From Musa acuminata AAA Group (lineage: Eukaryota > Streptophyta > Magnoliopsida > Zingiberales > Musaceae): a stretch of DNA of 64,000 nt. The notes below the pieces were generated by a model. That model was not told where the DNA came from. It made no database searches and saw only the letters and a program-made list of their open reading frames with translations. Positions 1 to 11,680 of the stretch are shown in pieces. The stretch lies in NCBI RefSeq assembly GCF_036884655.1, contig NC_088357.1, positions 42,478,001 through 42,542,000 on the forward strand, written 5' to 3'. The first letter of the stretch is position 1. Each line of letters opens with the position of its first letter. Position numbers and translations under genes: made by a program.

Positions 1-114
1 TAAAATTATTCAAATTATAGAAGAATTAAAATTATAAGTTATACTATAAAACTTTAGAAAAGAATTATGAAAGGTATAATAAGAATTGAAACAATATCTC
101 TCAAAATTAATTTA

Positions 115-900
115 ATTTTATGCTTAGAAGATCAACTATAGAATATTTATTTATTAGGATAATTATTAAAAAAAGTATAGGGAGAAAAAAAAAGATTTAC
201 TTATGATTTTTATTGACTTAGAAAAAGCTTATGATAGAGTTACTAAAGATTTATCATGGTAAGTTTTAGAAAAGAAATATGTATCAATTAATTATATTGA
301 TATTATTAAATATATGTATAATGATATAACTATTAGTGTTAAAACTATATGGAGTATATCTAGTAAATTTTTTATTAGTGTAGGATTATATCAAGTATCC
401 ATATTAAGTCTATACTTTTTCACATTGCTAATGGATGAACTTATATGAAAGACCTCTTTGATGCATATTATTTATTGATAATAATATCTGAGTCTAAGCA
501 AAATTAATTATAAACTTGAGCTATAGAACAAGCTTAAAAGCTAAAGATTTTAGATTAAGTATGACTAAGATTGAAAATATAAAATATAATCTTAGTGATT
601 CTAGAAATAGATAAGAGAATATAGTTAAATTTGATGGACAAGTAATCTCTTGAATCAATTATTCAATAAAATAGAATAAATGATGAAAATATTATACATA
701 AAGTAAAAAACATGATAATTGAAATAATGAGAGGCGATAAGGGTCTTTTTTATTATCAAATACTTTTGAGATTAAAAGAAAAATTTTATAAGACAATTAT
801 GAAATCAACAATGTTGTATAAATCTAAGTGTTGAGAAATTAAGAATTAATGTATATAAAAAAATTATGTTGTTAAACGAAAATGTTGAAATTGATACGTA
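115..900 (+). pseudogene. Decayed LINE (non-LTR) reverse transcriptase fragment
   Basis: Forward-frame translation gives a broken version of the plant LINE reverse transcriptase core. A segment like RSTIEYLF (about 127-150) is followed by IDLEKAYDRV (about 212-241), the hallmark of this family, and then GLYQVSILS and FTLLMDEL (about 385-445), which match the usual GLHQGSTLSPYLFTLVLD region. Further on, YKLELW..LKAKDFRLSMTKIE (about 510-575) matches the downstream NSKLELW..LESKGFRLSRTKTE stretch. Many stop codons and frameshifts interrupt it and the catalytic FADD box is not intact. The left edge may run past the start of the window. It is an old, inactive copy with very high AT content. Confidence 0.75.
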
Positions 901-1099
901 GATTACTAGCAAAGATAGAAAAAATATATTTTTTATTTATTAACAACTATTTATTACTTCGATAGAGGATAATATAAAAAAAATATTTGAAATGATAGAG
1001 ACATGTGCTTAGGAAATTTCTGAATGTCAAAAGAGGTAAAATGATTAATGTTAGTGGTATAAAAAAAAAATAAATGAAGACCTAAAAAGATATCAATAG

Positions 1100-1365
1100 A
1101 AATTATAAATATAGATTTAAGTACTTTTGATTACACATATAACCTTTTATGAATCTTAATGATGACAAAAGATGCATGCATCTGACCCAAATAATTAGGG
1201 TTTATGATTTTATTATTATAATATAATTAATTTAAGTTGATAAAAACTCTAATTCTAATTAGTGTCATTTAAATACTAGTTTGATGATAAAAATATTAAG
1301 AACATGTGAGGTGCTTTGTCATTGTATATATATTTCAATTGAAACTAGGTGATTAACTTTGAGTT

Positions 1366-1404
<39 letters not shown>

Positions 1405-2313
1405 TCTTCCCTATGACCCGACGCACTCTTTTTTCCACTATCAATAAAACTCGAGGTTCTTAATCATGGATATTATGGTATCGTTAAATATGAAATCTTA
1501 TTACTATCACTATCTAATTCGATGAGCTAACATATTTATTAATTTGATAAATCTAAAATCTAGTAACTCATTCAAGTTAATTGTAATAGACTAAACAAAC
1601 AAATTTATATGAGACTAAAACATTGACACAATACTATTATAAAATGTGTCATGTTCGATTCATGAAAATAATTTATGTTTACAGAAATTAAAAAAAAATG
1701 CATTCAGTGTACGAATATCCCATCAATATAGAGTTTAGGGAAGCTAAATGGATACAGCCTTATTCCTTAAAACAGGGAGACATTGGTCTCTGACTCATAC
1801 CCAATATCCTTATTTAGAAATACATACTCTAATTCTTCCTAGATTTCACTTTATTATAATTCTCATCCCCTAAGCCTTTTATCATGATATGAAGCCAATT
1901 ATAAATGAAAAGACCCAAAATTTTGGGTTCACCATGCTGGTGGCTGAGTTGTGTGTGCACTGCACCATTTGCTCATCAGTTTCTTTTCTTTCAACTGTTG
2001 GATACATGGAGCAGAAGGAAGAATATGGAACACTATTTGTTACTCAAAGATTTATATGAAGACATAAAACTCATGTATAGCTCCGATAAGCTCATTTATG
2101 ATGGCCCATGTAATCGTAGACAAAGTTCTGGGACAATCCAAACTCGGAATGCAGGGAGTTCTTCAGAAGATAGATAAACAGACATATGATCATTAAATCA
2201 GAAGAAACAATCCCTGCATATGCAGTTCAATGTGCATGGTCAACAAGATCAACAAATTTGCAGCGCGGATAAGGGCTGCATTACAGGAAGCCGGTCATGA
2301 AAACACCAGTGAT
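1100..2313. other. Intergenic, AT-rich, no gene seen
   Basis: AT-rich spacer with a GA microsatellite (about 1370-1401). A 90-codon forward open frame at 1905-2177 has no recognisable domain and ends just before the 3' end of the AGD12-like gene, so I do not call it a gene. The last few hundred bases probably include the 3' UTR of that gene, which is read from the minus strand. Confidence 0.5.
1370..1401. repeat. GA dinucleotide microsatellite
   Basis: Uninterrupted alternating GA of about 32 bases. Confidence 0.95.
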
Positions 2314-5163
2314 TTACTGGATCAAGGGAATCCATCTCAATTCTAGGTCAAGCTCTCCACATTCTACATTTTGTAGCTTTAGTGACACCTCTTGTTTGAC
2401 CTTTCCATCAACAACATTGATGACGCTATCTCTGATGAGGGCATTGTCATTTGACAGCAGCCACTTCCCAATTTGCATGTCGGAAAGCAAGTCGGGGTCG
2501 CCAAATGCTGTAGCAGATGTGATCATCGGTTGGAGATCCACCTCAGCTTCACCCATTATGTCATCGGAAGAGATAAGGTCGTGATCATATACTTGCTGCT
2601 TGTGGAACAAAAGTTGAAAATGTCATTTGGGTTTTAAAAGAATTGACATAACATAATTTAATAAAAGGGCCCGAAATCATCCATATTCTTGATTTTTCTG
2701 AAGAGTACTCGATCTGGATTTTGTTCTGGGAACTCAAAAATGTATATTCCATGGTGTAAGTTTATTGAGTGACTATGAGCATAAGACTATCTTAGTCTAG
2801 CAGTGGATCATATGTTGAAACATGTGAGTATGAAGTTGTGAAACGAAAGCAATATTTCTTAAACTCCAGTTATAACCATCTATTACTGAGTAATTCTTGG
2901 TTTGAAAAGATGGAGCACAGTCTATGTGACACGACATGTAACTGAAGCAGAAACAATTGGTCCATAACTCACCACTTTCAGGGCTCCATAGTTTTGAGGA
3001 ACTGATAACTTAAGCTCCTCATTCCAAACTGGATTCAGGTTGCTCTTAATAACAGCTGTCTGAGCCTTCTGCAGAAATCCATCATATAGTAAAACAAATT
3101 ACACTCTTATGAAGAAACATAGCATTTACAAAGGCAAAAATTCATGCTGAAAGAGAAAACTCACCTGCTGTCCAAGAATTAAAACAACATAGGGATCACT
3201 AGTTAGCATATCTCTAACTGCTAAATTAGTTCCTCTTATCACTTTAACGTTCAGTATGCCAATGAATTCTACCATCCCTGCCTGAGACTAATCCAAGACC
3301 ATGTTGTCAGAGTAATTTAGACAAAAGCATTATCATTTGTTTTTTCTTTTATGTAGCATTCTTACAATACTCGTTGAACTTTCTGAAGGAGAAATACTGT
3401 CAGTATCCTTTCCAGAATCACAGGACGTGAAAGACCCTTTTGAAGAAACAATACGTAGGCTTGGTTTCAAAAATTCTTGCAACTGATACTTCGACCTGTA
3501 ACTCATAACAAGGGGCTTTTCATGAAGAACCATTCACTTATGTGAGAGAAACCTCAAACAATGACATCATAATATCAAATACCTAATGAATTTTGTTCTT
3601 TCCTGATGACTGGAGTCCGGTTTAGGCTTGGAAAATCCCTTAGGAAGAAAAGCCTCATATATTGCATTGGCATAAGAGTTTCCACCAACCTCTATCATAG
3701 AGTTGATTTCCTCGTCAGACCATTCATCTAATGTCACTGACAGAACCTAAACAACAATCATGACAGAATGGAAGAATTATCAATGGAACTCTAAGAAACA
3801 AAAAGCAAATAGCATTCATCTTGACGAAATAGTTAAGATGCACTGCTATTTTGGAGCACTTTTAATTGTCTGATTGGAAAAGAGCAAAATCAAATGACAT
3901 ATTTGAAGTTGTACATACTACGATTTGGTTTAACTCGTAAGTTTATAGATTAAATGAATGGAATTTCACCAATAAAAAGACCATCATGCAAGACTTAGAT
4001 GCGTCATTTTTGAAAGCTCAATTATCTTGCCAGTTCTCCTTAAGACTTTTAAAATTTTATGCATGGAATTTGAAGGCCTAACTATCAGTAAAGTATGTAT
4101 GTTTAAGCACTACCTTTGAAATATGAGTGCCAAGGCTTCTGTGCACACCACTACATTTTAAGCATATAAATACCCCGATATTGGCTGACCTGCAAAGACA
4201 AGGAAAGGGCCATTAAAAACTGTATCTCCTCATGTGCACAGCACAATAATATGTCTATGAAGCTGAAAAGCGAACAAGCAAATATGGGCTTTAAAATTTT
4301 TTTTTTTAATTCTTTCCTTATGAGATATACTGAAAATTTTGAAGTTCTGAAACCCATAAACCAACAAAAGCTAATTTAGGAAAAAAAAAAAATGGATCTA
4401 AAGTAAATGTGCTGGCTTGATGTGTGTAATTTGTACAATATATAAGAACTTACGCCCACTTCGGATCTGTGGCACCACAATCAGCACAGTTGCGGTTGTC
4501 ACTTTTAAGCAACAAATCCTTCAATTTTCTTATATTACCTGCTAGTAGGGCAAGGAAATTTAAATTAGTCCTTCCATGTACCATACAACCAACTAAAGAC
4601 TAGAGCATACTGTTAAAATAAAATATCTCAAAAATTGAAGTATAAAGTCATTTGGCTCATGGCGAAAGCCTGTATGCATAATTCAATATATTTAGATATA
4701 TAAAATTGTCATAAGTAGTATGCTTATTCATGCAAATAAATATTTCTCATTCAATTCAAGCTTCAAAATGCTTATGCTTTTGTACGTAGTATTTCTGCAT
4801 ATATTTGAGCAATGATGTCCAGACAAAGTTAGAAATAACAAAGACACTGACATCCATTTGAAAACATAGTAAATTTGGTGCCTAATTAAGCAAACTGATA
4901 CAGGATAACAGATATGGCAAAATTATTCAAACGTATTTAGAGAGAAGTTGACAAGATGTATCGTGGCCATATGATGGCTAACTGTCCTCCCAAACATCAC
5001 ATAACAACAATTCAGCTTAATTTACTATCTGGTTTGGAACCAAAATGTGCCTTTAGACAAAGCAAAACGTTGCCTATACAGCATATGTCCATGACAAAAT
5101 GATGATTACACAATCAGAAATTCTCTGAAAAAAATTAATGATGAAAAAGAACTCACTGGTCAT
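2314..5163 (-). CDS. AGD12: ArfGAP with C2 domain, AGD12/ZAC-like (complete, 8 exons)
   Basis: Predicted GTPase-activating protein for ADP-ribosylation factors, acting in membrane trafficking with calcium-dependent lipid binding through a C2 domain. CDS exons: complement(2314..2595, 2973..3068, 3165..3281, 3366..3495, 3583..3746, 4114..4189, 4454..4538, 5157..5163). All junctions are GT..AG, phases close, and 957 nt give 318 aa; ZAC-type proteins are about this size. The ArfGAP zinc finger has C20, C23, C40 and C43 (CX2CX16CX2C), with the arginine finger R48 in GVHRSLG. The C2 domain spans about 157-260, with acidic residues in [15 protein letters not shown] and SSDD that suit calcium binding. 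The protein ends in the family motif [12 protein letters not shown]. The first coding exon supplies only ATG ACC A. An in-frame TGA eight codons upstream supports this start. 5' UTR exons probably lie between 5.2 and 6.3 kb. Domains and motifs are seen; the biochemical role is family knowledge. Confidence 0.93.
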
Positions 5164-6582
5164 ATTTGTGTCCACAAATCTTGATCAATGAAGTTGTCTT
5201 GACATACGTTCCCAAGTCACTGGGAAAGAGTGATTTAGATAAATAGGAAACACAAGTCAATTTTAATAATACTACATAATCACGAATGTAATCTTAAGGA
5301 ATTAACTACCTGAACCACAATGATGGATGGAAATCAAAGCATAATTACGTATTGTTAGAACATTTACTTTCCAGGAATCTGGGGTAACCAAAGTGGCAGT
5401 AGATGGAACCTTTCTCAACAGATACATCTCTGTAGTCTTTGTAAAGTAATTATAAGAAAGTTCAAAGAGTTTATGCTAATTGCAAGCAAACTGAAGTAAA
5501 ATGGTTGGTTTTTAACATGCATCAAGCTGTAGCAAACAACCAGAGCTAAATGGAAGATAACCTGTTCTGTAACAAGAGAGTTGATCAGCCTATATATAAG
5601 CATAATAAACAATCCTAATTCCTTAATCATTCTTAAGCAATCTAACATTACACCGTTATAGGCCTCGCAATTTTCGTATAAATGGTAAGTAATTGGAATA
5701 TCCTTATTGCATGTTACAAGCCAAAAGAATTTATTACAGAAATTGGAGAAAACTGACAAAAGATTATACAGACCGAAGCAAGAACAAGACGAGGATTTAT
5801 GAGGGACAAGAACCATCAAAAGCCCAAACGACCAACATTCACAATATATGGGAAAACATAGATCTCCGTAGCTAAATAAAATGCTTTTCTTGTTCAAGCT
5901 ACAACCAAAAATAAAGGGGCGAATGCCGTCGAAATTAGAAATGAAGCAACGAGGCAAAAATCAGAACTCCAAAAGAGAATAATTTTGTTAAGAACAACGC
6001 ATCATGGATGTAATCCAACCGAAAGATTCATTCTTTGTGAAACAACGACGGAACTCAGCTCCAAGAATCGATCGAGAGACCAACGGGGAAAATGAAAGCA
6101 TCGGAATCCATTCGAATCGGAAAAGAATGAACCAAGTGCCACCGAGGAATCGGAGGCGACAAAAGATCTTTGTCTCTCACCAGAGAATTCGAAGACGAAC
6201 TGAACCAACGCGAGCTCCGAAAAAGCTGATGAGATTTTCGGAAACTCTCCGTGTATTAATTCTTGCGCCGTGGGAAAAGAACAAAAAAGTTTCTCCACCC
6301 TCGTTACTCGTAACAATTCCACCCACCTCTCCATTGGAAACAATGCCCTCGGTGGGTCCCACGAATATCCAGAAACTGCCTCCAGTTACAAGACGGGTAG
6401 ATGCTCGTGTAAGCGAGAAAGAAATCGGACACTTTTACAAATTATTCCTTAGTAATTTTTTTATTTTTATTTTATTTTCGTGGGAAGAGAATTACCTATT
6501 AATGGATTTGTAATTTTGGAAGTAACCTACGGAGCAGTTTTATTTGCCCTCAAGTCTCGGAGCATTATACCGAAAGATGATC
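5164..6582 (-). promoter_or_regulatory. Leader/promoter region of the AGD12-like gene and divergent spacer
   Basis: No convincing coding exon. GC content rises at about 6000-6450, as expected for a first non-coding exon or promoter of the minus-strand ArfGAP gene. An acceptor-like TTTCCCAG lies just upstream of the start exon (minus strand, about 5215-5222), so a 5' UTR intron reaching to about 6 kb is plausible. Overlapping open frames in both strands at 6002-6513 look like composition effects, because none has a domain or a consistent frame. The region then meets a forward TATA box at about 6584, so it may serve as a bidirectional promoter. Confidence 0.4.
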
Positions 6583-6583
6583 G

Positions 6584-6692
6584 CCTATAAATGCCTGACG
6601 AGGTGTTCGTTACACCCGGAGCTGGAAATGGAGTCTCAGATCCCGCCATTTCTTGGAGGGAAACGAAGGAGCAGGAGCCAGCGATTCCATCG
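6584..6692 (+). promoter_or_regulatory. Forward TATA box with possible first exon of an unidentified transcript
   Basis: A CTATAAAT box at about 6584-6591 lies 37 bases before an ATG at 6628. From there a frame beginning MESQIPPFLGGKRRS runs to a clean donor CG|GTAATT at 6693, giving 21 codons plus two bases. A short basic first exon of this kind is plausible for a divergent gene. I could not join it to the best downstream open segment (15997-16131), because the phase does not fit. It may be a coding first exon, a leader of a non-coding RNA, or chance. Product unknown. Confidence 0.3.
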
Positions 6693-6699
6693 GTAATTC

Positions 6700-8700
6700 C
6701 TCCATCCATTTCGTGTTGTGAATTCGAAACAGCTTCAACTCATCAAACCCTCTTTCTGATCGTCTTCGATGCAGAGTAGCATCGGGTCTATGTTAGGGTT
6801 GATGACTTGATGTGGTAGATTGTCGTATTGGTCGATTTCTATGAACTATTTGCTTATGATCTTGTTAAAGATGCGGTGATAACGATGTAGAAATCATTGT
6901 AATCATCGTTTTTGGTCTTTCTTGTTTTGTTTTTGCTCCTTGGAGATTTTGGTCAAGTGTTATACATTCAGTGGCTGATATATTTAGTGAGATGATATGG
7001 AAAATATAGATAGCAATTCAGGGTCTAATTGCTTTGATGAGACTGATATCCATGATGTCCGAATCTGTGAAGATATCTGAATTTCTATAGAGATTAAAGT
7101 AGGATCACTTATTAGTACTTTTGGGGGCAGTAACTCATATCGATAATGCACTTTTTAGTCGTCTGACCAACATGTAGGGCTTGGTTCTCATTTTTATGCC
7201 GAGTAATCATCTTGGAGAGACAGCCTAACAAGATCCTCTGATGCCTAAATTAGGTTACTAGTTTGAAAAATACAGAACAATAAATGAAAAGTAAAGGCAA
7301 ATCAAATAAGGTCATTCGGAGAGAAAAAAATGATTTAATACGTTCCCTGGAAGACCCATTTATATATCTTGCACAATCATAGGACAGACCTAATGGGCAG
7401 ATAATGATAATTACCATCCAAGCAAAGTTAGCCCATGTAATAAGTTGACTGGACCAACATTAATGATTGAGATGGATAGGAGAGTGGCCCATTAATGTTG
7501 TTGTTAATTCTGCTTTGTGACACTTCAAATTTTTATCAATGCTATTACATTTAATTGTTCAAGTCAGTCTTAATTTCAACCATTTCTCACTTTTCTTTTG
7601 TTTCCTAGAGCACATCCTTATTGACGTCATCTCTCTCATTCACTTCTCATGTGTTGTATATTAATTTAAAAGGTCTTCTCTATTGTTTGTTAAACCTATG
7701 TTTAAACTTGTGAAACAAGGATTCCTAATTCTCTTGAGATAAAACTTTAAATTGTATTTCCAGTAATCTCAATGCTGGGTTTCCATTGCCAGTCTCTAAT
7801 CTCTTACTTGCAATTGGGTGATGATCTTAACACAAAAAGAAGAAGAAATGGCTTTTGCATATGCATACACAAACTCTTTTTAGCTTAAGCTTCTGTTGGC
7901 ACATTTTTTAAAATGATATTTAAGAGTCTCATTCATCAGAAACTTCTCCTTGCCATTTTTTAATTTAAGATTGTAGTCCTTGAAGTCTTCAGTTGTAATA
8001 TGTCGGATGATTGTTTTATCTGAACAGGTAGCAGGAAACTTTTAGTAATGGTGCACTGCCCACTTTGAAATCTCCTAGTAACTTGGTGGCCACCCACTAC
8101 CTTTTTCCTCAAAAAAAAAAAAATATTTAGAGCTTTGAATTGATGAGTATAAAAAGTTTGGAATCTAGTTGAGGACCTTATTGGATGTTTGCTGTTTTGC
8201 CAATGTTCTCTCCTTACAAACATTGGGATGATTAAGGAACACATCTTACTTAATTTGCTTTATGTCAATTAATCAGTTCTCTTTAAAATACATTTCATAA
8301 TGGCTGAGTCCTAGTAATTTTTGCAGAAAATGGAAATGATGGTCCTCAGCTTGATGTTTGATGAAAATACTTCCTTGATGCCCTAGTGAACATTAGGCTA
8401 AATATTGCAAATTGCTTAGCAGTGTGGGATAATAAAATGACCTCTAGACTTTGGTTTGTAGGATAATAATATATCAGCATGGTATGATTTAAGAAAGGGC
8501 AATATAAGAGCATAAGTTTTTCAAATGTTCAAATAATTGACAAGTTCAAAAATATGAGACCAGATACATATGAAATAATTTTATTAGTTTCATCTGGATA
8601 TTCATGAGTTGTAAGACACGAGGGATATAATCAACTATGACACTGACTAGAAATATTCTCCTCATGGTAGAATTTGTCACCTTGAAGTTGAAGTAAGCAG
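6700..8700. other. Unassigned spacer or intron, nothing recognised
   Basis: AT-rich sequence with no open frame of credible composition and no transposon protein match that I can read. It could be the intron of a transcript beginning near 6.6 kb. Confidence 0.4.
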
Positions 8701-8779
8701 GTTTTGTATGATGAAAATAGTTTTGTCAGATTTGAGGTTTTGTTGCTCAAAATGGCATAGCTAAATCAACCAAAAACTA

Positions 8780-9260
8780 TATTGTGAAAGCAATTATAAT
8801 TGGCTATAAGATGATTTTTCATCAGTGTCCTGACATGGAAGCAGGCAAACATATCATGGAGGAATTAGTTGTAACTAGTGTTCCGGAAATTGATAAACTC
8901 GTGAGATACATTAGGTATCCTTTTAAAGATAGAAATCATCATTTCTTCAGTACGTTGTGTAGATAGTACTTCTTGGTAACTTTCTCCCGGTTTAATTCTA
9001 GTGCATCTGTCTATATAATAGACATACTCCAAAATAGACATTGTCAACACAATCCCTATCATACCAAACAAATATAAGAGATTCCTAGGTTCCATCATTG
9101 GTTTCTTCTTCCATTAGTGTCATTGTTCGATTCAAGAGTAAACTATGATCCCAGATGGTCTTTTGGCCTTGTGAACTTTCTTGATTAAAGTGATCTATCT
9201 CAATGTGCCTCTTGTTCAGAATCAGGTGTTATCTTTTAGCTTGGACAATTCCATTTTTCC
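8780..9260 (-). pseudogene. Degenerate copia-type pol (RNase H end) remnant
   Basis: Read from the minus strand, about 9170-9215 gives RHIEIDHF followed, after a one-base shift, by IKKV. This resembles the KHIEIDRHFIKEK box near the end of copia RNase H. The downstream minus-strand frame at 8865-9098 (77 codons) shows no further motif. The copy is fragmentary with stops, and no LTRs could be paired to it. Confidence 0.4.
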
Positions 9261-9373
9261 ACTACAACCTATTGTGAGGCTTTTGGACGAAAACAACATC
9301 ATTCACACCAATTCTGCGGGTGTATTTGTTTTTTAACTTGAAGGGGATATTATCAATCATTCACCATCCAACA

Positions 9374-9834
9374 TGTGTCCTCCACGTGACATCTAGGTTA
9401 AAAGAAAGAAATAAGCTATCTCTCGTTGGACTACCCACATGGACAAGGTCAAGCAATTGCAAGCTTTCTTACCCTTGTCACCCACGTAGAGAAAAGGCCA
9501 AGGAAATATTGTTATAGGTAGTTGAGGGTTGCCTCCTCGTAGAATATTTCATAGAACAGTCTACCTCTTTATGACTAGGAATGCTTAAAACTCATTTTAG
9601 TATAGTGAAAAAGGAGATCACTTTTGACCACTCATGACCACACACACCTTCCTTAAGTTACTAACTTGTGCCTCGAAGGATCAAATCGGGAAACCTCTCC
9701 CAACCTCAGTTTTCATGTAAGTGGTATGTCATGATCTTAACATTTCCACCTCAAAGGCACCTTAGATAACCTTGTGCACATGGGCCTGAATTACGTTAGG
9801 TTGATTAGGACGTCAATGATATTTTTCTGTAATA
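9374..9834. repeat. Left LTR of the outer element
   Basis: Starts TGTGTCCTCC and ends near CTGTAATA. It aligns with 15533-15792 at both ends. Its central 9520-9745 part is absent from the right copy. Confidence 0.6.
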
Positions 9835-10299
9835 CTTTTGGTGCTAGGATGGCTCGATGTCACAGCAACACCCACCTGCTTATCCCCTCAACAAATGCTT
9901 GAGCAAAGAGGCTTTGCCCCTAACACATAGTACTTTCACCTAAGAGGGACAACTGCCACCCTTTCTACCTATTGATGCATCCACCTCAACACAAACACTT
10001 AGGAACCGACCTGCCTTCAAGAAGAGGATCAAGGACCAACTCACCTTGAAGAGGAGAACCGAGGCTAAGAAGAAAAAGAAGCTCATAAGGGAGACCATAG
10101 AGGCTCAAATGAGAGAATGAGCCTCACCCCTATGGTTAAGGAGGATTTATAAGGAGGGATCAACATCTCTCCTCTCATATAAAAGATATATGTCCCTTCC
10201 GATCGAATCTAAAAATATATTAATTAATAATTAATGAAGGGACACCTCGAAAAGTGCTAAAGTGATTAATGTTCGGAGATCACCTCGGAAAGTGCAGGA

Positions 10300-10850
10300 A
10301 AATTCACATGGCAAGAGGCACAAGGCTAAATGTGCGTGAGTCAAGAAAACCCAACCTATATAAAAAAAAAAAACCCTCCATGACCAAAGATATAAGACAA
10401 AATATACCTAAGATGCAAGAGTCAGGAAAACCTAAATTGCATAAGAAAAAACCCGTTATGATAGGAGGCACAAGGCAAAATGTGCCCAAGGTATGTGATT
10501 TGGGAAAAACTAACCCGCGTAAGAAAAAAGGCAAAATGTGTCCAAGACACATGAGTTGGGAAAACCCAACCCACATGAGAAAAACCCATCACAGTAGGAG
10601 GCATAAGACAAAATGTATCTAAGGCGTATGAGTTAGGAAAACCCGACCCGCATGAAAAAAACCTACCATAGCGGGAGGCACAAGGCAAAATGTGCATAAG
10701 GCGCGTGAGTTAGAAAAATTAGATCGGTGTGAGAAAAATCTATCATGGCGAGAGACGCAAAGCAAAATATACCCGAGACACATGAGTTGAGAAAACTCGA
10801 TCCGCGTGAGAGGAAACCTGATATGACGAGAGGCACAAGGTAAAGTGTTT
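10300..10850. repeat. Tandem array, about 75-bp unit, 7-8 diverged copies
   Basis: Repeated blocks carry GAGGCACAAGGCAAAATGTG, then a GAGTYRGGAAAACCC-like stretch, a CCGCGTGAGAAAAA-like stretch, and CATGAC/TATGGCG. Units are about 70-80 bases, with one shortened copy near 10520-10580. Open frames in several frames (for example 10269-10622) arise from the repeat period and are rich in Lys, Gly and Pro; they are not credible genes. Confidence 0.85.
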
Positions 10851-10889
10851 ACCTAACACTCGGAGGTTTATCGATTTAAGGAGCAAGTC

Positions 10890-11210
10890 AAGCATAGGTC
10901 GGGCGTCCTTGACCCCCATTGATGTTCACCCAACACGCGGAGATTGGAACTAGAAGGTCGTCATTTTAAGGCGCTGGTCAAGCATCCCTAACCCCATGGG
11001 CGTTCGCTTGATGAGTGGAGGTCAGGCATCCCCAACCCTCGTCAATGCTCGCCCGATGTGTGGAGATCGGGCATCCCCAACCCTTGGAGATCAGTGCTCG
11101 GAGGTTATCAATTCAAGGCGTAGGTTGGATGTATAAGGGTTAGGCAACCTCGACTCCCACTAGTGATTTGCCCGACGTGTAAAGGTTGGGCATCCCCGAC
11201 CCCTGTCGAC
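10890..11210. repeat. Tandem array, about 60-bp unit containing GTCGGGCATCCCCGACC
   Basis: At least five diverged units share a short dyad GGTCGGGCATCCCCGACC followed by GTCGATG.TCGCCCGACGTGTGGA. It sits in the interior of the outer LTR element and stops at the nested insertion. Each unit could fold on itself through its GTCGGG/CCCGAC arms. Confidence 0.75.
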
Positions 11211-11214
11211 ATGT

Positions 11215-11661
11215 TGTCACGGACAAAGCTTTAAACAAGATGTTTGATGTAATACTTATGTATGTCTGTGTCTTTCTTTTTGTTCATGCTTTACACAACA
11301 TGTAGAGGAACGGTCGAAGGCTTAACAACCTCATTTTAGTTCGGTTTGGTGGCCTTCTTAGGCTTGTAAATAAATATTGTGTCATGTGGACACTTGTGAG
11401 AGATATTCGGTTTATAATGAACCATTTTGACCCTTTGTTGTGCAACTGTTCAGAGCTTGTAAAGTCTGTTTGTAATTTGTATTGTTTATAAGGTGTTTTC
11501 GGAAATGTTTGCTTGTGGATCCCAAGTGAGGTGCTTTCTCTAACCCGTTTTCTCTTTCGTAGGTCCTAAGGGACCATGAGAGGTTTCAGGGAAGCTGACC
11601 TTTGCGGACGGACACGCAAGGGTGCCGCACGACTTAGGCAAAACTAGCTAAGTCCGTGACA
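11215..11661 (+). repeat. 5' LTR of nested element
   Basis: Begins TGTCACGGACAAAGC and ends AGTCCGTGACA. It aligns almost end to end with 15089-15531, with scattered substitutions and a short gap. Confidence 0.9.
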
Positions 11662-11680
11662 GACGGTATCAGAGTGGGAC
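11662..11680 (+). promoter_or_regulatory. Primer-binding site, initiator Met-tRNA type
   Basis: GACGGTATCAGAGTGGGAC immediately follows the LTR. The GGTATCAGAG core matches the usual plant PBS (TGGTATCAGAGC) apart from small changes. Confidence 0.7.

Noticed and set aside
5415..5957. 180-codon minus-strand open frame upstream of the ArfGAP start
   Set aside because: Its composition is like translated AT-rich intron or leader sequence, it has no domain, and it cannot be spliced in phase to the zinc-finger exon.
10269..10697. Overlapping open frames on both strands
   Set aside because: They follow the 75-bp tandem repeat period and encode repeated Lys/Pro/Gly-rich strings.
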